A program made the translations under genes and the position numbers. Source: Rhodoferax sediminis (GTDB lineage Bacteria; Pseudomonadota; Gammaproteobacteria; Burkholderiales; Burkholderiaceae_C). Taken from it: DNA of 64,000 nt. The notes beneath the pieces are model-generated. The model worked only from the letters and a program-made list of their open reading frames with translations. It did no database searches and had not been told where the DNA came from. Every line of letters starts with the position of its first letter. The first letter of the stretch is position 1. The stretch lies in the NCBI RefSeq assembly GCF_006970865.1, contig NZ_CP035503.1:186001-250000 (forward strand), given 5' to 3'. Shown here one piece after another: positions 1-10,660 of this stretch.

Positions 1-2
1 TC

Positions 3-1292
3 GTTTTGGGCGGCGGTGTCATCGGCACCACGACGGCTTATTACCTGGCCCGTTCGGGCGCTGAGGTCACCGTGCTCGATCGCCAGAGCGGCCCGGCGCA
101 GGAGACCAGCTTTGCCAATGCCGGCCAGGTCTCGCCCGGCTATTCCACGCCCTGGGCCGCACCCGGCATTCCGCTCAAGGCACTGAAGTGGATGTTCCAG
201 AAGCATGCGCCACTGTCGATTCGGCCCGACGGCAGCCTGTTCCAGCTGCGCTGGATGGCGGCCATGCTGAAAAACAGTTCGGCCGACCGCTACGCCGTCA
301 ACAAGGAACGCATGATGCGCGTGGCCGAATACAGCCGCGGCTGCCTGCGCCAGTTGCGTCTGGATACCGGTATCGAGTACGAGCAGCGCACCGGCGGCAC
401 GCTGCAGCTGTTTCGCACGCAGGCGCAGCTCGATGCGGTGCAGCGCGATGTGGCCGTGCTGCAGGAGTGCGGCGTGCCCTACGAGCTGCTCGATCGCGAC
501 CAGCTCGCCATTGCCGAGCCGGCCCTGGCCCAGGCACGTGAGCGGCTGGCGGGCGGCCTGCGCCTGCCGAACGATGAAACCGGTGATTGCCACATGTTTA
601 CTCAGGGCCTGGCCGCGCTCGCGCGGGGGCTGGGCGTGGATTTCCGTTTCGACCAGACGGTCGATGGCCTGGTCCTTGACGCTGGTCGCATCACTGGCGT
701 GCGCGCGGGCGGCCAGGTCTTGACGGCCGATCGCTACGTGCTGGCCTTCGGCAGCTATTCGCGCAACTTTATGGCGCCGCTGGGGCTCGACATTCCGGTC
801 TATCCGGTCAAGGGCTACTCGCTGACCGTGCCGCTGCTCAACCCCGAGCTGGCGCCGCAATCGACCGTGCTGGACGAGACCTACAAGGTGGCGGTCACCC
901 GCTTCGACAAGCGCATCCGGGTCGGCGGCATGGCCGAACTGGCGGGCTTTGACCTGCGCCTGAACCCGCGCCGGCGCGCGACGCTGGAACTCGTCGTGAG
1001 CGACCTGTTTCCGGGCGGCAACCTGCCTAAGGCCGAATTCTGGACCGGCCTGCGTCCCATGACGCCCGACAGCACGCCCATCGTTGGCGCGACGCCTTAT
1101 GCCAACCTGTTCCTCAACACCGGCCACGGCACCCTGGGCTGGACCATGGCCTGCGGCTCCGGAAAACTGGTGTCCGACCTGGTGACGGGCCAAACGCCCG
1201 AGATTCGTACCGACGGTCTCGCGCTCGACCGCTACCTGCCACCCTCGCGCACACGGCCTGCCAGCGCGAAGCCGGCCAACGCGCCGGCATAA
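3..1292 (+). CDS. dadA: D-amino acid dehydrogenase, 5'-truncated by the window edge
   Basis: FAD-dependent dehydrogenase that oxidises D-amino acids (classically D-alanine in L-alanine catabolism) to 2-oxo acids at the inner membrane. The reading frame is open from the first complete codon. The opening residues [16 protein letters not shown] are the N-terminal FAD-binding glycine motif (GxGxxG), which normally begins 3-5 residues after the start Met, so only a few codons are missing. The DadA family pattern continues with [19 protein letters not shown] and, near the C-terminus, [16 protein letters not shown]. About 429 codons are visible, close to the usual 416-435. No partner gene (alanine racemase or Lrp) lies on the visible side. 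The C-terminal 20 residues are Ala/Pro/Arg-rich and not conserved. Confidence 0.93.
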   Translation, partial: VLGGGVIGTTTAYYLARSGAEVTVLDRQSGPAQETSFANAGQVSPGYSTPWAAPGIPLKALKWMFQKHAPLSIRPDGSLFQLRWMAAMLKNSSADRYAVNKERMMRVAEYSRGCLRQLRLDTGIEYEQRTGGTLQLFRTQAQLDAVQRDVAVLQECGVPYELLDRDQLAIAEPALAQARERLAGGLRLPNDETGDCHMFTQGLAALARGLGVDFRFDQTVDGLVLDAGRITGVRAGGQVLTADRYVLAFGSYSRNFMAPLGLDIPVYPVKGYSLTVPLLNPELAPQSTVLDETYKVAVTRFDKRIRVGGMAELAGFDLRLNPRRRATLELVVSDLFPGGNLPKAEFWTGLRPMTPDSTPIVGATPYANLFLNTGHGTLGWTMACGSGKLVSDLVTGQTPEIRTDGLALDRYLPPSRTRPASAKPANAPA

Positions 1293-1314
1293 GCCGCCCT
1301 GAAGCCGCGCAGGC

Positions 1315-2202
1315 TCAGGCCCTGCGCGCCGGCGCCGGCGCCAGCACCGAGCCGATCGCCGCCACCATCAGCACCACGGCCGTCCAGTCCTGCCAGTGCA
1401 GCACCTCGTGCAGCCATACGGCGCCGCTGAACACGCCCAGGATGGGGATGAGCATCACGCTCAGCGTGGAGGCCACCGGCGGCAGGCCGCGCGCCAGGGA
1501 GAACCACGCGGCCTGGGCCAAGCCGAAGACCAGCACGGCATTGAACAGGATCGCGGCCCAGGTCGCGCCGGACGGCGTCTTCCACTGCGATGCCTCGAAC
1601 AGCAGGGCCAGCAACGTCATGACGATGGTGGACAGCGCCGTCATCCAGAACGACAGCGTGAGCGTGGCCACCGGCAGGGTCGTGCGGCGCAGCATCTGCG
1701 TGCCGACCGCCCAGGCGGCGGCTGCAACCAGGGCCTCCATCACGCCCAGCGGGCTGCCCGTGAGGTGCGTGAATTCGTACCACAGCAGCAGCACCACGCC
1801 GGCGCCCGCCGCCACCACGCCGGCCCAGGCGCGCGGCAGCATCTTGTTGCCAAAGAACAGGGCGCCCAGCACGGCCGAGAAGATCGGCATGGTGTAGCCC
1901 AGGATCGCCGCGCGCCCGCTGGACAGCGACTTCACGGCCAGGATGATCAGGCCCTGCCAGATAAACATGTTGGCGAAGGCCAGCCAGAACAGCTCGCGCC
2001 AGTGTTCGCGCGCGATGCCCAGCGGCACCCTCATCCCGCGCAAGACCAGCCACAGCACCGGCAGGCTCAGCCACATCGACAGCATGCGAAAGGTCAGCGG
2101 CGGGAAGTCGGTGACGCCCAGTTTCATGATCGGCCAGTTCAGGCCCCAGATCAGGGTCAGCAAGGCCAGGGTGACGAGCTGGCGCCGGGAAAGTGCGTGC
2201 AT
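1315..2202 (-). CDS. EamA/DMT-family transporter
   Basis: Predicted inner-membrane exporter of the drug/metabolite transporter superfamily, 295 aa, with about ten hydrophobic segments arranged as two EamA repeats. The first begins [15 protein letters not shown] and the second starts near residue 150 ([16 protein letters not shown]). I placed the start at the ATG giving MHALSRRQL because the hydrophobic domain begins 10 residues later, and a longer reading would run back over the divergent pyrF start. It is divergent from pyrF with only 37 nt between the two start codons, so their promoters must overlap each other or the coding regions. Substrate cannot be deduced. It is not close to the second EamA gene in this window. 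Confidence 0.85.
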   Translation of the reverse strand: MHALSRRQLVTLALLTLIWGLNWPIMKLGVTDFPPLTFRMLSMWLSLPVLWLVLRGMRVPLGIAREHWRELFWLAFANMFIWQGLIILAVKSLSSGRAAILGYTMPIFSAVLGALFFGNKMLPRAWAGVVAAGAGVVLLLWYEFTHLTGSPLGVMEALVAAAAWAVGTQMLRRTTLPVATLTLSFWMTALSTIVMTLLALLFEASQWKTPSGATWAAILFNAVLVFGLAQAAWFSLARGLPPVASTLSVMLIPILGVFSGAVWLHEVLHWQDWTAVVLMVAAIGSVLAPAPARRA

Positions 2203-2239
2203 GGGGGCCGATTGTGCCGGTAACCGTAAAATTGCGGGC

Positions 2240-3064
2240 ATGACCTTCCTCGACATGCTGCACAGCGCCGAGCGCCGCAACGGCTCCCTGCTGTGCGTGG
2301 GGCTGGATCCCGAACCGGCCAAGTTCCCGGACCACCTCAAGGGCGACGCCAGCCGGATTTACGACTTCTGCGCCGCCATCGTCGATGCCACGGCCGACCT
2401 GGTGATTGCCTTCAAGCCGCAGATTGCCTACTTCGCCGCGCACCGCGCCGAAGACCAGCTCGAGCGGCTCATGGAACATCTGCGCCGCAATGCGCCGCAG
2501 GTGCCCGTCATCCTGGACGCCAAGCGCGGCGACATCGGCAGCACGGCCGAGCAGTACGCCAGGGAGGCGTTCGAGCGCTACGGCGCCGATGCGGTGACGC
2601 TGTCGCCCTTCATGGGCTTCGATTCGATCCAGCCCTACCTCAAATACGAGGGCAAGGGCGCCTTTTTGCTGTGCCGCACCTCCAACCCGGGCGGCGACGA
2701 TCTGCAAAACCAGCGCCTGTCCAGCGTGCCCGGCGAGCCGCTCTTGTACGAGCACGTGGCGCGGCTCGCGCAGGGGCCGTGGAACCTGAATGGCCAGCTT
2801 GGCCTGGTGGTGGGCGCGACCTATCCCGCCGAGATCGAGCGCGTGCGCGCGCTCGCACCCACCGTGCCGCTCTTGATTCCCGGCGTCGGCGCGCAGGGCG
2901 GCGATGCGGCGGCCACGGTCAGGGCCGGCTGGCGCGCCGACGCGCCGATCGTGGTGAACTCGTCGCGCGCCATCCTGTACGCGTCGTCGGGCGAAGGCTT
3001 TGCCGAGGCCGCGCGGCGCGCGGCGCGCAAGACGCGCGACGTGCTGCAGGCGGCTCGGGGCTGA
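2240..3064 (+). CDS. pyrF: orotidine-5'-phosphate decarboxylase
   Basis: Last step of UMP biosynthesis: decarboxylates OMP to UMP in the cytoplasm. The 274 aa length and sequence match the type 2 (long) PyrF subfamily. The catalytic signature [10 protein letters not shown] is at residues 93-102 (Lys95 and the paired Asp residues), and the phosphate-binding end reads [11 protein letters not shown] followed by [10 protein letters not shown]. The ATG at 2240 is preferred because [21 protein letters not shown] is the family N-terminus; the frame is open further upstream but only through the divergent transporter. It converges on eamA with 10 nt between stop codons. Confidence 0.97.
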   Translation: MTFLDMLHSAERRNGSLLCVGLDPEPAKFPDHLKGDASRIYDFCAAIVDATADLVIAFKPQIAYFAAHRAEDQLERLMEHLRRNAPQVPVILDAKRGDIGSTAEQYAREAFERYGADAVTLSPFMGFDSIQPYLKYEGKGAFLLCRTSNPGGDDLQNQRLSSVPGEPLLYEHVARLAQGPWNLNGQLGLVVGATYPAEIERVRALAPTVPLLIPGVGAQGGDAAATVRAGWRADAPIVVNSSRAILYASSGEGFAEAARRAARKTRDVLQAARG

Positions 3065-3073
3065 ATCCTGGTT

Positions 3074-3131
3074 GCTATTGATCCAGTAGCTTGATGGGCT
3101 GCTCCGGCAAGGGCTGGAAGCTCCTTTTGTT
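3074..3131 (+). repeat. Family A palindrome-headed repeat at the pyrF/eamA junction
   Basis: The head GCTATTGATCCAGTAGC is an imperfect palindrome. The tail (CTCCGGCAAGGGCTGG...CTTTTGTT) resembles the copy at 19403, with its ATAAGGGTTGGAGG and AATTTGACT blocks. It overlaps the 3' end of eamA. On the minus strand it supplies roughly the last 17 codons and the TAG stop of that gene, and it may also act as a bidirectional terminator. Confidence 0.6.
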
Positions 3132-4046
3132 CAGATACCGGTCGCCAAACAGGACGCAAGCCAGCGCCGCAACCACCAGCGCAATGCCGGCCCATTGCCA
3201 GGCGGTAACGCTCTCGCCGAGCACCAGCATGCCGGCCGCCAATCCCACCACCGGCACACCCAGTCCGAAGGGCGCCACGCGGTTGGCGGCGTGGCGTTTC
3301 AGCAGGGCGGTCCACAACCCATAGGCCCCGGTGGTGGCGGCCCAGCCGAGGTAGGCAATGGCGAACCAGGTGCTTGGCTGTACCGCGCGCCAGCTGGCCA
3401 GGTGCAGCCAGCGTGTGGCGCCGTCGTCGAACACCATGGACAGCGCGATGAAGGGCACGATCGGCACCAGGCTGCTCCAGACCACGAACGCCAGCGCGTC
3501 GAACTGCGGGGTGGCCTGCTGCGCCTTGCGCGCGACGATGTTGGAGCCCGCCCACATGGCCGCGGCACCCAGGTTGAGTACAAAGCCCAAAGCGGTGGTA
3601 GCCCGCGCGGTGTCGAGATGAGGCGCTATGTAGTTCATAGCGAAGCAAACCAGCCCCAGGGCCGCGAGCAGCAGCCCGGCCTGCAGGGCGCGGGTGGCGC
3701 GTTCACGCAGCAGCACGAAGCTGAATATCGCGGTGAAAAAGAGCTGGGTCTGCATCAGCACGGAGGCCAGCGCCGCCGTCATGCCGACCTTGAGCGCCAT
3801 GAACAAAAAGCCGAATTGCCCCAAGCCCTGGAACAGGCCGAACAGCACGACCCACTTCCAGTGCAGCCGCGGTGGGCGGATGAAAAAAACCAGGGGCAGC
3901 ACCGCCGCCGCGAAGCGCGCCGCGCCCAGCTGGAACGGCGTGAAGTCGTGCAGCGCGAACTTCATGGCGACAAAATTCAACCCCCAGATCACCACCACGG
4001 CCAGCGCGGCCAGCAGATCGCCGGGGCTGAAGCGACGGTGCGTCAT
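3075..4046 (-). CDS. eamA: EamA-like O-acetylserine/cysteine exporter
   Basis: Ten-helix inner-membrane exporter, 323 aa. Similarity to E. coli EamA is spread over the whole length: [17 protein letters not shown] at the N-terminus, [16 protein letters not shown] in the middle and [17 protein letters not shown] near residue 255. E. coli EamA exports cysteine-pathway metabolites; the same substrate here is inference. Its ATG overlaps the uvrA stop (ATGA), so it is probably translationally coupled to uvrA and expressed from the uvrA transcript. The last roughly 17 residues (from KRSFQPLP to LLDQ) are encoded by a dispersed repeat, so the C-terminus is probably recent and non-functional. Confidence 0.85.
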   Translation of the reverse strand: MTHRRFSPGDLLAALAVVVIWGLNFVAMKFALHDFTPFQLGAARFAAAVLPLVFFIRPPRLHWKWVVLFGLFQGLGQFGFLFMALKVGMTAALASVLMQTQLFFTAIFSFVLLRERATRALQAGLLLAALGLVCFAMNYIAPHLDTARATTALGFVLNLGAAAMWAGSNIVARKAQQATPQFDALAFVVWSSLVPIVPFIALSMVFDDGATRWLHLASWRAVQPSTWFAIAYLGWAATTGAYGLWTALLKRHAANRVAPFGLGVPVVGLAAGMLVLGESVTAWQWAGIALVVAALACVLFGDRYLNKRSFQPLPEQPIKLLDQ

Positions 4047-7000
4047 GCCGCGGCCCGCGCCGCCTCGGGCGTCTCGTGGGACAGCAGCCGCTGCAGGTAG
4101 CGTCCCGTATGGCTGTCCGGATTGGCCGCGATCGCCTCAGGCGTGCCCACGCCCACCACCAGGCCGCCGCCGGCGCCGCCTTCGGGGCCCATGTCGATGA
4201 TCCAGTCGGCGGTCTTGATCACGTCCAGGTTGTGCTCGATTACGACGATGGTGTTGCCCGCGTCGCGCAGGTGCTGCAGCACCTTGAGCAAAAGGGCGAT
4301 GTCGGCGAAGTGCAGGCCGGTGGTCGGCTCGTCCAGGATGTACAGCGTGCGGCCCGTGTCGCGCTTGGACAGCTCGAGCGCGAGCTTGACGCGCTGCGCC
4401 TCGCCGCCCGACAGCGTGGTGGCGGCCTGGCCGAGCTTGATGTAGGACAGGCCGACGTCGAGCAGGGTCTGCAGCTTGCGCGCGATGTTGGGCACGGCCT
4501 TGAGGAATTCGTGCGCCGCCTCGACCGTGAGGTCGAGGATTTGCGCGATGTTCCTGCCCTTGTAGAGCACCTCCAGCGTTTCGCGGTTGTAACGCTGGCC
4601 GTGGCAGACGTCGCAGGGCACGTAGACGTCGGGCAGGAAGTGCATCTCGACCTTGACCACGCCGTCGCCCTGACAGGCCTCGCAGCGCCCGCCCGCCACG
4701 TTGAACGAAAAGCGCCCCGGGCCGTAGCCGCGCTCGCGCGCCATCGGCATCTCGGCCATCAGTTCGCGCATCGGCGTGAACAGCCCGGTGTAGGTGGCCG
4801 GGTTGCTGCGCGGCGTGCGCCCGATCGGCGACTGATCCACGTTGATGACCTTGTCGAAATGCTCGATGCCGAGGATCTCCTCGTGCGGCGCCGGCTCGTC
4901 GTGGGCGCGGTACAGCGTGCGTGCCACCGCGGTGTACAGCGTGTCGTTGACCAGGGTGGACTTGCCCGAGCCCGAGACGCCGGTCACGCAGGTCAGCAGC
5001 CCGACCGGGAATGCCACTGTGACGCCGCGCAGGTTGTTGCCGGTGGCGTTCACCACGCGCAGCGACTGCAGCTCGCCCTGGGTCGACAGGTGCGCCGCCT
5101 GACGTTCGGCGCGCGCGACCCCGGCGGCGCTCGGGGGAAACCGGGACGGGCCTTTCTTCTCCACGGTGGCCGGGGCCACGGTTGGCAGCCATGGGGTGCG
5201 CCGCGTGGGCACGGCGATCTTCTGCACGCCCGCCAGGTACTGGCCGGTCAGTGAGTCGGGGTTGGCCTTGACCTGCTCGAAGGTGCCCTGCGCGATCACG
5301 CGCCCGCCGTGCACGCCGGCGCCCAGTCCCATGTCGATCACGTGGTCGGCCGCGCGCATCATGTCCTCGTCGTGCTCGACTACCAGCACGCTGTTGCCGA
5401 TGTCGCGCAGGTGTTTTAGGGTGCCGATCAGACGGTCGTTGTCGCGCTGGTGCAGGCCGATGCTGGGCTCGTCCAGCACGTACATCACGCCGGTCAGGCC
5501 CGAGCCGATCTGCGAGGCCAGGCGAATGCGCTGCGACTCGCCGCCGCTGAGGGTTTCGGCGCTGCGGTCCAGGCTCAGGTAGTTCAGCCCCACGTCGTTG
5601 AGAAATTTCAGCCGCAGGCCGATCTCGCGCACCACCTTGTCGGCAATCTCGCCCTTGGCGCCGTGCATCTTGAGGGTGCTGAAATACGCAAAGCTGTCGC
5701 GCAGCGTGGCGCGGCTGATCTCGAAAATGGCGCGCGCCTGCGCGCCCTCGCCCACCTTGACGTGCCGTGCCTCGCGTTTGAGCCGCGTGCCGCCGCATTC
5801 CCCGCAGGGCTGGGTGCTGCGGTAGCGTGCCAGGTCTTCGCGCACCAGCACCGAGTCGGTCTCGCGCCAGCGCCGCGCCATGTTCGGGATCACGCCCTCG
5901 AACGGGTGCTTCTTGCTGACCTTCTTGCCTTGCGAGGCACCGGAATCCATCACATAGCTGAAGCGGATCTCCTCCTCGCCCGAGCCGTGCAGGATGGCCT
6001 GGCGGATGTGCGGCTCGAGCGTCTCGAACGGCGCTTCCAGGTCGAACTTGTAGTGTTTGGCCAGGCTCTCCAGCAGCGCGAAGTAGTAGCCGTTGCGCCG
6101 GTCCCAGCCCTTGATGGCGCCGCTGGCCAGGCTCAGCGAGGGAAAGGCGACGACGCGGGCGGGGTCGAAAAACTCCTGCGAGCCCAGGCCGTCGCAGGCC
6201 GGGCAGGCGCCGACCGGCGAGTTGAAGGAAAACAGCCGCGGCTCCAGCTCGCTGATGGAGTAGCCGCACACGGGGCAGGAGAACTTGGCGTTGAACAGGT
6301 GTTCACGGCCGCTGTCCATCTCCAGCGCGATGGCCCGGCCATCGGCCAGCCGCAGCGCCGCCTCGAAGCTCTCGGCCAGCCGCTGCTGCAGATCGGGCCG
6401 TACCCTAACGCGGTCGATCACCACGTCGATGTTGTGCTTCTCGGCCTTCTTGAGCTTGGGCAGGTCGTCGTATTCATACGCCGCGCCGTCGACCCGAAAA
6501 CGCACGTAGCCCTGCGCCTGCAGGTCGGCAAATACGTCCAGGAATTCGCCCTTGCGGTCGCGCGCGATGGGCGCGAGGATCATCAGCCGCGTGTCTTCGG
6601 GCAGCGCCTGCACCGCATCGACCATCTGGCTCACGGACTGTTGCTGCAGCGGCAGGTCGTGGTCCGGGCAGTAGGGCGTGCCGGCGCGCGCGAACAGCAG
6701 GCGCAGGTAGTCGTGAATCTCGGTCACCGTGCCGACGGTGGAGCGCGGGTTGTGGCTGGTGGCCTTCTGCTCGATGGAGATCGCCGGCGACAGGCCCTCG
6801 ATCAGGTCCACGTCGGGCTTGTCCATCAGCTGCAAAAACTGGCGCGCGTAAGTGGACAGGCTCTCGACGTAGCGGCGCTGGCCCTCGGCATACAGCGTGT
6901 CGAAGGCCAGGCTCGACTTGCCCGAGCCGGACAGCCCCGTGATCACCACCAGCTGGTTGCGCGGAATGTCGAGGTCGATGTTCTTGAGGTTGTGCGTGCG

Positions 7001-7099
7001 CGCGCCGCGAATGCTGATGCGCTGCTGCTGCAGCGCCCGGGCCAGGTATTGGCCGTTTTCAGCGGGATCGATGGGCGGGCCGTCGAAGGGAGAGTTCAA
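4043..7099 (-). CDS. uvrA: excinuclease ABC subunit A
   Basis: DNA-damage recognition ATPase of nucleotide excision repair, acting with UvrB and UvrC. It is 1018 aa, longer than the usual 940. Visible elements are Walker [10 protein letters not shown] (about residues 55-63), a first zinc module ([13 protein letters not shown], then CPACDGLG), ABC signature [14 protein letters not shown], a second Walker [10 protein letters not shown], a second zinc module (CEACQGDG, then CDVC) and a second signature [14 protein letters not shown] with [12 protein letters not shown]. The extra length is mostly an Ala/Pro/Arg-rich linker at about residues 636-678, just before the second ATPase half, where E. 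coli UvrA has none. I found no convincing LexA box in the 84 nt upstream. eamA overlaps its stop. Confidence 0.98.
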   Translation of the reverse strand: MNSPFDGPPIDPAENGQYLARALQQQRISIRGARTHNLKNIDLDIPRNQLVVITGLSGSGKSSLAFDTLYAEGQRRYVESLSTYARQFLQLMDKPDVDLIEGLSPAISIEQKATSHNPRSTVGTVTEIHDYLRLLFARAGTPYCPDHDLPLQQQSVSQMVDAVQALPEDTRLMILAPIARDRKGEFLDVFADLQAQGYVRFRVDGAAYEYDDLPKLKKAEKHNIDVVIDRVRVRPDLQQRLAESFEAALRLADGRAIALEMDSGREHLFNAKFSCPVCGYSISELEPRLFSFNSPVGACPACDGLGSQEFFDPARVVAFPSLSLASGAIKGWDRRNGYYFALLESLAKHYKFDLEAPFETLEPHIRQAILHGSGEEEIRFSYVMDSGASQGKKVSKKHPFEGVIPNMARRWRETDSVLVREDLARYRSTQPCGECGGTRLKREARHVKVGEGAQARAIFEISRATLRDSFAYFSTLKMHGAKGEIADKVVREIGLRLKFLNDVGLNYLSLDRSAETLSGGESQRIRLASQIGSGLTGVMYVLDEPSIGLHQRDNDRLIGTLKHLRDIGNSVLVVEHDEDMMRAADHVIDMGLGAGVHGGRVIAQGTFEQVKANPDSLTGQYLAGVQKIAVPTRRTPWLPTVAPATVEKKGPSRFPPSAAGVARAERQAAHLSTQGELQSLRVVNATGNNLRGVTVAFPVGLLTCVTGVSGSGKSTLVNDTLYTAVARTLYRAHDEPAPHEEILGIEHFDKVINVDQSPIGRTPRSNPATYTGLFTPMRELMAEMPMARERGYGPGRFSFNVAGGRCEACQGDGVVKVEMHFLPDVYVPCDVCHGQRYNRETLEVLYKGRNIAQILDLTVEAAHEFLKAVPNIARKLQTLLDVGLSYIKLGQAATTLSGGEAQRVKLALELSKRDTGRTLYILDEPTTGLHFADIALLLKVLQHLRDAGNTIVVIEHNLDVIKTADWIIDMGPEGGAGGGLVVGVGTPEAIAANPDSHTGRYLQRLLSHETPEAARAAA

Positions 7100-7183
7100 A
7101 ATCGTGCGCGTTCGGGGAAACCCACCATGATAGTCGCTCGCACCAGGCGGTGTGGCGCCCGGCCGGCCGGCGAACCGGCAAGG

Positions 7184-8410
7184 TCAATGGGCAGACTTCG
7201 GGGGCGGTTGAATGGACCAGGCCACAAACAGCCAGACCAGCGATAGGGCCGCGCAGGCCAGGAAAACGCCCTCGCCGGACCAGGCTTTTGCAATCCACCC
7301 GCCCAACGCGCCGCCGGCAAACAGCCCGAGCGATTGGGCGGTGTTGTAAATGCCGAGCGCCAGGCCCTTGCGTGCCGGCGGGGCCGTGCGCGACACCAGC
7401 GACGGAATCAGCGCCTCCATGAGGTTGAATGCGACGAAGAACGAAAACAGGGCAGCAATCAGCGGCACCGGCCGGGTGTAATCGAAAGCAAACCCGAGCA
7501 TCGTCAATGTCATGAGCGCCACCGCACCAATAAATACGGGGCGCATGTGACCGCGACTCTCCGCCCAGATGATCCCCGGAACGGCCACGAGGAACGACCC
7601 CAGCGTCACGGGCAGGTAAACCATCCAATGCTGTTGCACGGCGATGCCCGCGTTCTGCACCAGGGCCACGGGCACCACCACGAACATTGCCACCTGCGTG
7701 AAATTGACAACAAAAATACTGAAGTGCAGGCGCAGCAGGGCGGCGGTGAAGACGGAGTCGCGCGGCGCGGACGCGTGCCGCTCTTTGGCGTGCGTGGTCA
7801 TGGGCATGTCGGGCACTACCCACTTGATCACCGCAATTGCAAGGACCGCCAGAACCCCGGTCAGGATGAACATGCCGGGCACGCCAATCAAGTGATACAG
7901 GAGCGGCGCGGCAATCAGGGACACGATGAAGCTCATGCCAATGGTCATGCCGACAATGGCCATGGCCTTGGTGCGGTTCTCGTCCCGGGTGGAGTCGGCG
8001 ATCATGGCGGAAATGGCGGCCGAGATGGCCCCGGCTCCCTGTACCGCCCGGCCCACAATAATGCCGCCCAGCGTGTGCGAGGTGCCGGCCATGAAGGAGC
8101 CGACCGCAAAAATGACCAGGCCGAACATCATGACCGGTTTGCGTCCAAATCGATCGCTCGCGAGCCCAAGGGGAATTTGCAGGGCCGCCTGGGTCAGGCC
8201 ATAGATGCCCAGTGCCAGGCCCACCAGAAACTGATTGCCGCCGCCGGGCAGGGTGCTGGTGTAGATGGCAAAAACCGGAAGGACGAGGAAGAGCCCGAGC
8301 ATGCGCAGGCCGTAGATCGATGCCAGCGTGATGCTGGATCGGCGCTCCTGCGCGTTCATGCTGATTCGGGGAATCTTCTGGAAGGTTTCTGGCGAAGCTG
8401 TGATAGCCAT
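7184..8410 (-). CDS. MFS transporter, YajR-like
   Basis: Twelve-helix major facilitator, about 408 aa. Helix 1 begins LASIYGLRMLGLFLVLPVFAI, typical of the YajR branch, and the loop 2-3 motif is GLASDRFGRKPVM. Substrate is unknown; relatives are annotated as drug or sugar efflux carriers. The start is uncertain: ATG at 8410 (MAITASPETF) or ATG at 8359 (MNAQERRSS, 391 aa). Neither has a clear Shine-Dalgarno sequence, and the second lies closer to helix 1. It is on the same strand as uvrA with an 84 nt gap, an arrangement with ssb on the far side that I recall from other Comamonadaceae. Confidence 0.85.
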   Translation of the reverse strand: MAITASPETFQKIPRISMNAQERRSSITLASIYGLRMLGLFLVLPVFAIYTSTLPGGGNQFLVGLALGIYGLTQAALQIPLGLASDRFGRKPVMMFGLVIFAVGSFMAGTSHTLGGIIVGRAVQGAGAISAAISAMIADSTRDENRTKAMAIVGMTIGMSFIVSLIAAPLLYHLIGVPGMFILTGVLAVLAIAVIKWVVPDMPMTTHAKERHASAPRDSVFTAALLRLHFSIFVVNFTQVAMFVVVPVALVQNAGIAVQQHWMVYLPVTLGSFLVAVPGIIWAESRGHMRPVFIGAVALMTLTMLGFAFDYTRPVPLIAALFSFFVAFNLMEALIPSLVSRTAPPARKGLALGIYNTAQSLGLFAGGALGGWIAKAWSGEGVFLACAALSLVWLFVAWSIQPPPKSAH

Positions 8411-8706
8411 GAGGTCGATGGTTCGGTTGGTCGGTCTGGCGTGAGCGGCACTCGGCGCGCCAGACGACGCCCCATGGCGGCCCACAGGTTGTGCCAGGTC
8501 CGCCGGGCCTCGGCCAGCCCTGCAGCCCGTTTAACAACGGGTTCCGGGGGTTTGCCGGACGTCGGGCGGGGGGACACTTGTGCCAGCCCTGTATTCTCTC
8601 ACGGGCGGTCCCTGCGCCTGGTCGGCGCGGCGGCCGCTTGCGGCACAATCGGGTTTTATGCGCCGGGTTGTGCGTATTTCTGTAGCTTCTTACAAGGCAG
8701 GGCATC
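8411..8706. other. Intergenic region between divergent MFS gene and ssb
   Basis: 296 nt with no credible gene. It must carry both divergent promoters. An inverted repeat, CCCGTT-TAAC-AACGGG, sits at 8526-8541. A sequence CTGT-N8-ACAA at 8680-8695 is one base away from the enterobacterial LexA core but lacks the flanking bases, so I do not call it an SOS box. A purine-rich AAGGCAGGG precedes the ssb ATG. Confidence 0.5.
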
Positions 8707-9198
8707 ATGGCATCCGTCAACAAAGTCATCATCGTCGGCAACCTGGGCCGCGATCCGGAAGTGCGCACCTTCCCCAGCGGCGACCGGGTCGCCAATGTCA
8801 CCATTGCCACCACCGACAAGTGGAAAGACAAGCAGTCCGGCGAGATGAAGGAGGCGACCGAATGGCACCGCGTCGTCTTCAACGGCCGGCTGGCCGAAAT
8901 CGTCGAGCAGTACCTGCGCAAGGGCGCGCAGGTCTACGTCGAAGGCAGCCTGCGCACACGCAAGTGGACCGACAAGGACGGCATCGAAAAATACAGCACG
9001 GAAATCCGCGCCGACCAGATGCAGATGCTGGGCAGCCGCCAGGGCATGGGCGGCCCCGGCGCGGATGATGCGGGCGGTGGTGGCTATGCGCGGGCGCCGG
9101 CGCCCGCTGCGCGCGCCGGCGCTCCCGCGCCGCGCGCTGCGGCCCCGGCCAAGTCGGCCAGCGGCTTCGACGACATGGATGACGATATCCCGTTCTGA
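8707..9198 (+). CDS. ssb: single-stranded DNA-binding protein
   Basis: Binds single-stranded DNA during replication, repair and recombination. It is 163 aa: an OB fold at residues 1-110 ([18 protein letters not shown], then [16 protein letters not shown] and [15 protein letters not shown]), a flexible Gly/Ala/Pro-rich linker at about residues 111-150, and the acidic protein-interaction tip ending DDDIPF. Length and tip are normal for proteobacterial SSB. The final 20 nt overlap the start of the downstream outer-membrane protein gene. Confidence 0.97.
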   Translation: MASVNKVIIVGNLGRDPEVRTFPSGDRVANVTIATTDKWKDKQSGEMKEATEWHRVVFNGRLAEIVEQYLRKGAQVYVEGSLRTRKWTDKDGIEKYSTEIRADQMQMLGSRQGMGGPGADDAGGGGYARAPAPAARAGAPAPRAAAPAKSASGFDDMDDDIPF

Positions 9199-10570
9199 TC
9201 GGTGGCGCGGCGTCCGGCGCGCCGTCGCCGGGGCCTTGGGTCTGCTGCTGGCGACAGCGGCATGCGCCAACACCGACCCCCTGAGCGACCTCCTGACCAT
9301 CCCCGGCAGTGCCGGGCTGGGCGCCATGACGCGCATGGAGCGCTCACCCTATGTGGGTGGCGGCACGCGCTATGACCTGCTGCCGCTGTACCTGTACGAA
9401 GGCGATCGGCTGTTTTTGCACGCCAGTCGCGGCGGGTTCAAGGTTTTCAAGAACGAGACCCAGCGCGTCGACATTTTTCTGGATCGCCGCTTCGACGGTT
9501 TTCCCGCCGACCGGATCCCGCCCAGCCTGGCCGGCATGGCGCCGCGCGTACCCAGCGTGGACCTCGGCATGTCGTGGCGCTATCGCCAGCCGTGGGGCAC
9601 CGTGCAGGCCGAGTTGCTGCACGACGTCGAGGACGCCTCCAGCGGCAGCGAGCTGCGCCTGGCCTACGCCTTCGATTGGCGCTCGGGCCGGCTGGCGCTG
9701 CGCCCGAGCGTGACGCTGTCGGCGCGCGACGCCAAGCTCAACAACTATTACTACGGCGTGGCGCCGGCCGAAGCCATGCCGGGGCGGCCGGCCTACGCGC
9801 CCGGCGCCGGCATCGACACCTCGATGGCGCTGTATGGCTCGTACGACCTGTCCGAGCGCTGGCGACTGCTCGGCGGTGTTTCGGTCACCCGGCTGTCCCG
9901 CGCGGTACGCGCCAGCCCGATCGTGCGGCAAGGCGTTTACCCGGCCGTGTTCGTCGGCGCCGCCTACGACTTCGGCAGCCGCGAGAAAGCCTGGGAGGGG
10001 ACCCGTTCGCCCACGTATGTGAAGGTGCTGCATGGCGCGGCGGCGGCCGACGGCTGTCACCTGATCCGCATCATGACGCTGCAGTGCGCCAGCATCGACA
10101 ATGTCCACCCGACCAGCGAAACGGGCGTGCAGGTCGGCAAGCCTTTCATTGAAAAGCTGGGTGGCTGGCCGCTCGATTTCGTCGGCTACGTCGGGCTCTT
10201 GCGCCACAACGACAGCGGCCTGCAGCCGAATGGCTGGCAGGCCGATGTCTTCATGAAGGCCTATTACTACGGCTTCCCGTGGAGCGCGCGGGTGCGCACG
10301 CGGCTCGGGTTTGGCGCTGGTGTTTCGGTGGCGCAGCATGTGCCGTATGCCGAGGCCAGCAGCCTGGCCGCCACCTCGCGCGTGCTCAACTACCTGGAGC
10401 CGACGATCGACGTCAGCGTGGGCGACCTGATCGGCTCGCGCGCACTGAAAGACACCTACCTTGGGTTTGGCGTGTCGCACCGCTCCGGGATTTTTGGCTC
10501 ATCGAGCCTGCTGGGCAATGTGAACGGCGGCTCGAACTACCTCTACACCTACCTCGAAATGGTGCTGTAG
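9179..10570 (+). CDS. MipA/OmpV-family outer-membrane protein, long form
   Basis: Predicted exported beta-barrel protein, 463 aa. I start it at the ATG at 9179, inside the 3' end of ssb, because this gives a signal peptide with an Arg-rich n-region ([14 protein letters not shown]), a hydrophobic core ([16 protein letters not shown]) and cleavage before NTDPL. The segment [18 protein letters not shown] followed by LFLHASRGG resembles the opening strands of MipA/OmpV proteins, and aromatic residues recur in alternating patterns to the C-terminus (YTYLEMVL). MipA/OmpV proteins are usually about 250 aa, so this is nearly double; the extra part from about residue 270 contains a paired-Cys stretch ([12 protein letters not shown]). 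Exact role unknown; the family assignment is moderate. Confidence 0.7.
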   Translation: MTISRSDRWRGVRRAVAGALGLLLATAACANTDPLSDLLTIPGSAGLGAMTRMERSPYVGGGTRYDLLPLYLYEGDRLFLHASRGGFKVFKNETQRVDIFLDRRFDGFPADRIPPSLAGMAPRVPSVDLGMSWRYRQPWGTVQAELLHDVEDASSGSELRLAYAFDWRSGRLALRPSVTLSARDAKLNNYYYGVAPAEAMPGRPAYAPGAGIDTSMALYGSYDLSERWRLLGGVSVTRLSRAVRASPIVRQGVYPAVFVGAAYDFGSREKAWEGTRSPTYVKVLHGAAAADGCHLIRIMTLQCASIDNVHPTSETGVQVGKPFIEKLGGWPLDFVGYVGLLRHNDSGLQPNGWQADVFMKAYYYGFPWSARVRTRLGFGAGVSVAQHVPYAEASSLAATSRVLNYLEPTIDVSVGDLIGSRALKDTYLGFGVSHRSGIFGSSSLLGNVNGGSNYLYTYLEMVL

Positions 10571-10596
10571 ATTGCCTTTTTTGCAGCCTATTGCGT

Positions 10597-10650
10597 ACTA
10601 TCGAAATAGTAGCTAAAAGTGGAAACTGAATAAGGATTTGAGGCCGATTT
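10597..10650 (+). repeat. Family A repeat between convergent mipA-like gene and mnmA
   Basis: The head is a palindrome, ACTAT-CGAA-ATAGT at 10597-10610, followed by AGCTAAAAG and a tail (TGAATAAGGATTTGAGG, then CGATTT) that follows the block order of the copy at 19403. It occupies most of the 90 nt between two convergent genes. Confidence 0.55.
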
Positions 10651-10660
10651 CATGCCTGTT

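Noticed and set aside
5450-7246. Long open frames opposite uvrA and other genes
   Set aside because: Frames of 300-700 codons occur antisense to nearly all genes because of high GC at third positions; none shows domain motifs, a signal peptide or a ribosome site.
8680-8695. Possible LexA box before ssb
   Set aside because: CTGT-N8-ACAA has one core mismatch and none of the flanking consensus; uvrA, the other expected SOS gene, has nothing similar.
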